A DNA stretch of 64,000 nt from JAOUEA01 sp963825685 (GTDB lineage: Bacteria; Actinomycetota; UBA4738; HRBIN12): positions 11,081-75,080 of the forward strand of contig CAWGUD010000028.1 in the NCBI GenBank assembly GCA_963825685.1, read 5' to 3'. The notes beneath the pieces are model-generated. The model had not been told where the DNA came from, made no database searches, and saw nothing but the letters and a program-made list of their open reading frames with translations. Position 1 is the first letter of the stretch. Each line of letters starts with the position of its first letter. Shown piece by piece: positions 60,682-64,000 of the stretch. The position numbers and the translations under genes are program-made.

Positions 60682-61994
60682 TCAGGAACCGACCTGCGGC
60701 CGACCGATCGAGGCGAACTGGAATCCGGCGGCCGTGAAGATCGCCGGATCGAGGGAGTTGCGCGCGTCGACCACGGCGGGCTGTGTCATCACGCCCTTGA
60801 GCCGAGCGAGGTCGAGGTCGCGGAACTCCTCCCACTCGGTGGCGAGCACCAGGCACGACGCGCCCTCGGCGGCCTCGTACACGTCGGTCGCGATCTCGAG
60901 ATCGGGCAACTCGGCGGCGGCGGCGTCCGCCGCCATCGGGTCGTAGCCCACGACCCTGGCCCCCTCGGCCAGCAGCCGAGCGGCGAGCCCCAGGGCGGGA
61001 GCCCCCCGCACGTCGTCGGTGTCCGGCTTGAAGGCCAGGCCGAGGAGCACGACCGTCTTGCCCTCGAGGTTCCACAGGACCTCCTCGATCGTGCGCGCGA
61101 CGGCCTCCAGGGCCTCCTCGTTCACCCTGACCGTCTCCCGCAACATCGCGAAGTCGTACCCGAGTCGGTCGGCGACCCGCTCGAGGGTGACCACGTCCTT
61201 GGGCAGGCAGTAGCCGCCGTAGCCGAGGCCGGCCCGCAGGAAGGCGCCGCCGATGCGAGGATCGGCGCCCATGATCTCGGTCACCCCGTCGACGTCGGCG
61301 CCCGGCCAGCTCACTCACCCGAGCCATCGCGTTCGCGAACGAGATCTTCGAGGCCAGGAACGCGTTCGACGCCAGCTTGGACAGCTCCGCGGTGCGCGGG
61401 TCGGTCTCGATCAACGGCACGCCCCGCTCGAGCAACGGCGCGTAGAGGGCTCGCATGACCTCGAAGGCACGTGGATCGTCGGCCCCCACGACGAGTCGAT
61501 CGGGGTTCAGCGTGTCCTCGATCGCGTGGCCCTCACGCAGGAACTCGGGGCTCGAGGCACCGATCAGGTCGAGGTCGGGACGCTCCATGCGGGCGACCTG
61601 GTCGATGCGACCGCTGGTGCCCGGAGGCACGGTGGACTTCACGACGAGCACGACACCGTCGGACGCTGCGCGGGCGATCTCGCGGACGGCCCCCTCGACG
61701 GCGATGAGGCTCCGGTCGCCGAGCCCCACCGGCGGACGCCCGACGCAGACGAAGACCACGCTCGCTCCCGTCACGGCGTCGGGGATCGACCCGGTGAAGC
61801 GCAGCCCGCCCGATCGGACCCCGTCTCGCAGCAGATCGTCCAGGCCGGGCTCGTGGAAGGGAGCCCTGCCGGCCTGCAGCGTCTCGACCTTCGTCGGGGT
61901 CGGTGTCCATGCCGACGACCTCGTGGCCGAGGCTCGCGAGCGCGGCTCCCGTGATCAGCCCGACGTGGCCGATGCCCACGACCGCGACCTTCAT
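60682..61994 (-). CDS. UDP-glucose/GDP-mannose dehydrogenase family protein (two frameshifts)
   Basis: About 437 codons. NAD-dependent four-electron oxidation of a nucleotide sugar to its uronic acid. MKVAVVGIGHVGLITGAALA (NAD fold), then after a shift near 61895 AVTGASVVFVCVGRPP, VLVVKSTVPPGTSGRIDQVA, FLREGHAIEDTLNPDRLVVG and AELSKLASNAFLASKISFAN. After a shift near 61310 RAGLGYGGYCLPKDVVTLER carries the catalytic Cys, followed by VVLLGLAFKPDTDDVRGAPA. It is most like UDP-glucose 6-dehydrogenase. ATG 61994 overlaps the upstream epimerase stop. Confidence 0.88.
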
Positions 61995-62960
61995 CGTGCG
62001 ACCTCCTCGATCGGCGCCGAGCCGGCGCCCGCCTTGAACCAGTCCGTGGTTCGAGCCACGCCGTCCTCGATGCTCACCTGCGGCACGTACCCGAGCATCC
62101 TGCCCGCGAGCGACACGTCGGCCTGGGTCATGCGAACGTCGCCGGCTCGCGACTCGGTGTGCACCGGGTCGGGCGTCGACGCCCACCCGGTCGGCGATCA
62201 GCGCCAAGAGCCGGTTCACCGACGTCGGCTCCCCGCCGCCGCCGATGTTGAACGCCATGCCGTAGGCCTCGGGCGACGCCTTCGCCGAGCGCAGGTTCGC
62301 CTCGACGACGTCGTCGATGTAGGAGAAGTCGCGCGACTGCTCGCCGTCGCCGTGCACCTCGGGGCGGGCGCCGGTGAGGCAGGCCACCGCGAACCGCGGC
62401 ACGACCGCCGCGTACTCGGACTCGGGGTCCTGCCCCGGCCCGTAGACGTTGAAGTAGCGCAACGCCACCGTCGGCACGCCGTAGCTGCGATACATGCCGG
62501 CGCAGTAGACCTCGAGCGCGAGCTTGCTGGCCGCGTACGGCGAGCGCGGCGCGAGCGTCATCGACTCCCGCAGCGGGAACTCGGTCTGGTCCCCGTAGAC
62601 CGAGCTGCTGCTCGCGGCCACGACCACGGCGCCGGCGTCGCGCGCGGCGAGCAGCACGTTCAGGGTTCCGCGCACGTTCACGTCGGTCGTGAGCCCCGGC
62701 TGCTCCATCGACCTCGGCACCGAGCGCTTGGCGCCCTGGTGGTAGATCGCGGCGCAGCCGCGTGCCGCGTCGGCCACGGCCGCCTCGTCGCGCAGGTCCG
62801 CCTCGACGAACCGCACCTCGGGCGTCTCGCGCAGGTTGTCGAGGGTGCCGTCGGAGAGATCGTCGAGGCCGACGACCTCGGCCCCGTCGGCCACGAGCCG
62901 ACGGCACAGATGGGAACCGATGAATCCAGCGGCTCCTGTCACGAGCACACGGTCGGTCAC
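61991..62960 (-). CDS. NAD-dependent epimerase, UDP-GlcNAc/UDP-glucuronate 4-epimerase type (one frameshift)
   Basis: About 323 codons from GTG 62960 behind AAGGAG. RVLVTGAAGFIGSHLCRRLV (NAD motif), VVVAASSSSVYGDQTEFPLR (catalytic Ser), SPYAASKLALEVYCAGMYRS (Tyr-x3-Lys), LRYFNVYGPGQDPESEYAAV and DFSYIDDVVEANLRSAKASP. After a one-base shift near 62180 the end is RAGDVRMTQADVSLAGRMLG, then GVARTTDWFKAG. It resembles WbpP/GalE-like epimerases. Paired with a UDP-glucose dehydrogenase, a UDP-glucuronate 4-epimerase role is possible. Span 3n+1. Confidence 0.82.
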
Positions 62961-63052
62961 GGGGAGTGAGCTCCTTCTGAAGGTCGGGGGGAGCGTCAGG
63001 CTACGCTGGCGCCCCTCGATGCCGCAAGAGGGAACCTCCCCACGGTCGGGCC

Positions 63053-63580
63053 TCACGTCCCGAACGCGGGAGGGTCGCGCAGCACCTCGGCCAGCGACGG
63101 GTTCGAGGCGTCGCGGTCCGACGTCAGCGGCTCGGCGCTCGGCCACGGGATCTCGAGGTCGGGGTCGTCCCAGGCGATGCCGAACTCGTCCTCGCCCGTG
63201 AACGCCGCATCGACCAGGTACTGCAGCGCGAGATCGGTCACGGCGTAGAACCCGTGGGCCACCCCGGGGGGCACGTAGAGGCCGCGCATGCCCGTGCCGG
63301 CATCGAACGTCTCCCACCAGGTTCCGCGCTCGGTCGGCGACCCGGCGCGCAGGTCGACCAGGGCGACGAACGCCGTGCCCTCGAGCACGCACCAGTAGTC
63401 GGCCTGGCGACGATGGAAGTGCAGGCCCCGCAGCACGCCCGCACGGCTCCGCGAGAGGTTCGACTGCACCATCGGGGGGGCGTCGGGCAGCCACTCCTGC
63501 CGGAAGACCTCGGTGAACGCGCCGCGATCGTCGGCACGCGTGTCGAGGTCGACGACCCGGACACCGTGGGGAGCGTCGAT
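63053..63580 (-). CDS. dTDP-4-dehydrorhamnose 3,5-epimerase family protein (start unclear)
   Basis: About 175 residues of RmlC fold. VRVVDLDTRADDRGAFTEVF, LSRSRAGVLRGLHFHRRQAD (catalytic His), YWCVLEGTAFVALVDLRAGS, GLYVPPGVAHGFYAVTDLAL and EDEFGIAWDDPDLEIPWPSA are family features. No ATG, GTG or TTG lies in frame between the stop of the upstream gene and the conserved core; the frame is open to an ATC at 63580 behind GGGAG. A one-base error or non-standard start is likely. The enzyme epimerises dTDP-4-keto-6-deoxyglucose, a step to rhamnose; rmlA, B and D are not in the window. Confidence 0.75.
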   Translation of the reverse strand: MDAPHGVRVVDLDTRADDRGAFTEVFRQEWLPDAPPMVQSNLSRSRAGVLRGLHFHRRQADYWCVLEGTAFVALVDLRAGSPTERGTWWETFDAGTGMRGLYVPPGVAHGFYAVTDLALQYLVDAAFTGEDEFGIAWDDPDLEIPWPSAEPLTSDRDASNPSLAEVLRDPPAFGT

Positions 63581-63597
63581 GTGCGAGCTCCCGCGGG

Positions 63598-63993
63598 CTA
63601 GGTGACCCGGACCTTGATGCCCTTGGACGAGCTCGCGAGGCAGCGGTGCACGTGCGGGTGCGTGCCCCACTTGCGACCCTTGAACTTCACCTTCCAGGTC
63701 TTGGTCGCCTTGGGCTTCACGGTGAACTTGTAGTAGCCCGACTCGCGCGTCTTCTTCGTCGCGATCTTCGTGTTCCCGGCGTACAGGCTGACCTTGCGCC
63801 AGTTGAAGCACTTCGACCAGTCGCTCTTGAGCTTGCCCTCGAACGAGACCTTCTTGCCCTCCTGCACCTGCTTCGTGCTCGCGTGGATCGTGATCCGCGT
63901 CGACTCGGTGCGTTCGTGGGCCTGGGCCGGCGCCGCGCCGAGGGCGACGAGCAGCATGGTCACCGCCAGGGTGCGCGCGAGGATGGCCTTCAC
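63598..63993 (-). CDS. small secreted basic protein with Ig-like fold
   Basis: 131 residues, complete with ATG 63993, seven bases from the window edge. Signal peptide MKAILARTLAVTMLLVALGA cleaved after APAQA. The mature part is rich in lysine with alternating strands: RITIHASTKQVQEGKKVSFE, WRKVSLYAGNTKIATKKTRE, GYYKFTVKPKATKTWKVKFK. This is like the bacterial Ig-like repeats in which 'SGYYKFTVKP' recurs. Two cysteines (KCFNWR and HRCLAS) may form a disulfide. No known function; it lies next to nucleotide-sugar genes, so an envelope role is possible. Confidence 0.65.
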   Translation of the reverse strand: MKAILARTLAVTMLLVALGAAPAQAHERTESTRITIHASTKQVQEGKKVSFEGKLKSDWSKCFNWRKVSLYAGNTKIATKKTRESGYYKFTVKPKATKTWKVKFKGRKWGTHPHVHRCLASSSKGIKVRVT

Positions 63994-64000
63994 CGTTCGA

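Overview
The window is very GC-rich and gene-dense, and reads as the chromosome of a member of the Actinomycetota. Three things support this. The beta' subunit carries the long charged insertion after its N-terminal zinc region that is typical of actinobacterial RpoC. rpoB starts with TTG behind a GGGAGGGG ribosome-binding site. The gene order tsaD-rimI-tsaB-tsaE ... alr-nnrD-acpS-glmS-glmM ... rpsI-rplM-truA ... rplQ-rpoA is the usual actinobacterial one. Family or genus cannot be read from the sequence; a deep-branching or uncultured lineage is possible but is inference. Most genes are on the minus strand, often with 4-base ATGA/GTGA overlaps. No gap between genes exceeds 300 bases, and I saw no tRNA, rRNA, CRISPR array or insertion sequence.

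Layout, left to right (so 3' to 5' for most operons). 1-8.5 kb: a surface-polysaccharide cluster with Wzx flippase, Wzy-type ligase/polymerase, Wzz-like chain-length protein, a P-loop kinase, a nucleotidyltransferase-thymidylate-kinase-like fusion, and a GDP-mannose 3,5-epimerase homologue. 8.6-11.9 kb: FAD amine oxidase, cupin, ASCH protein and a GalE-like epimerase downstream of tsaD. 11.9-22.8 kb: tRNA t6A genes (tsaD, tsaB, tsaE, with rimI), family 4 uracil-DNA glycosylase, an alpha/beta hydrolase, alanine racemase, NAD(P)HX repair enzyme, AcpS, GlmS and GlmM. 22.8-25.5 kb: arsM-arsR, a DUF2007 protein and RtcB. 25.6-28.6 kb: rpsI, rplM, truA and a divergently placed cupredoxin lipoprotein. 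28.2-47.5 kb: an unbroken alpha-spc-S10-str ribosomal supercluster (rplQ to rpsL, including rpoA, infA, map, adk, secY, tuf and fusA). 47.8-51.3 kb: an inositol-monophosphatase-like gene and two converging secreted-protein genes. 51.4-58.5 kb: rpoC and rpoB. 58.7-64 kb: a DUF4012 membrane protein, UDP-glucose dehydrogenase, a second GalE-like epimerase, an RmlC-like epimerase and a small secreted protein.

The dominant anomaly is sequence quality. At least 24 otherwise well-conserved genes, including rpoB, tuf, secY, map, glmS, glmM, alr, rplD, rpsC and rplM, switch reading frame by one base one or more times. The shifts are densest at 0.6-5 kb. They look like uncorrected single-base indels rather than decay. 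Coordinates given for these genes span from the start codon to the stop codon reached after the shift is allowed for.

Separately, rpoC stops abruptly after residue 1191, before the conserved C-terminal block, and runs in frame into the leader and signal peptide of an unrelated secreted protein. That is best read as a misjoin or local deletion. rpsD is missing from its usual place between rpsK and rpoA, where a perfect 22-base palindrome stands instead. I did not find a convincing new defence or mobile system. The most biologically interesting material is the kinase/nucleotidyltransferase pair in the polysaccharide cluster, the bacterial GDP-mannose 3,5-epimerase, the low-complexity tails on three ribosomal proteins, and the promoter palindrome of rpoBC.
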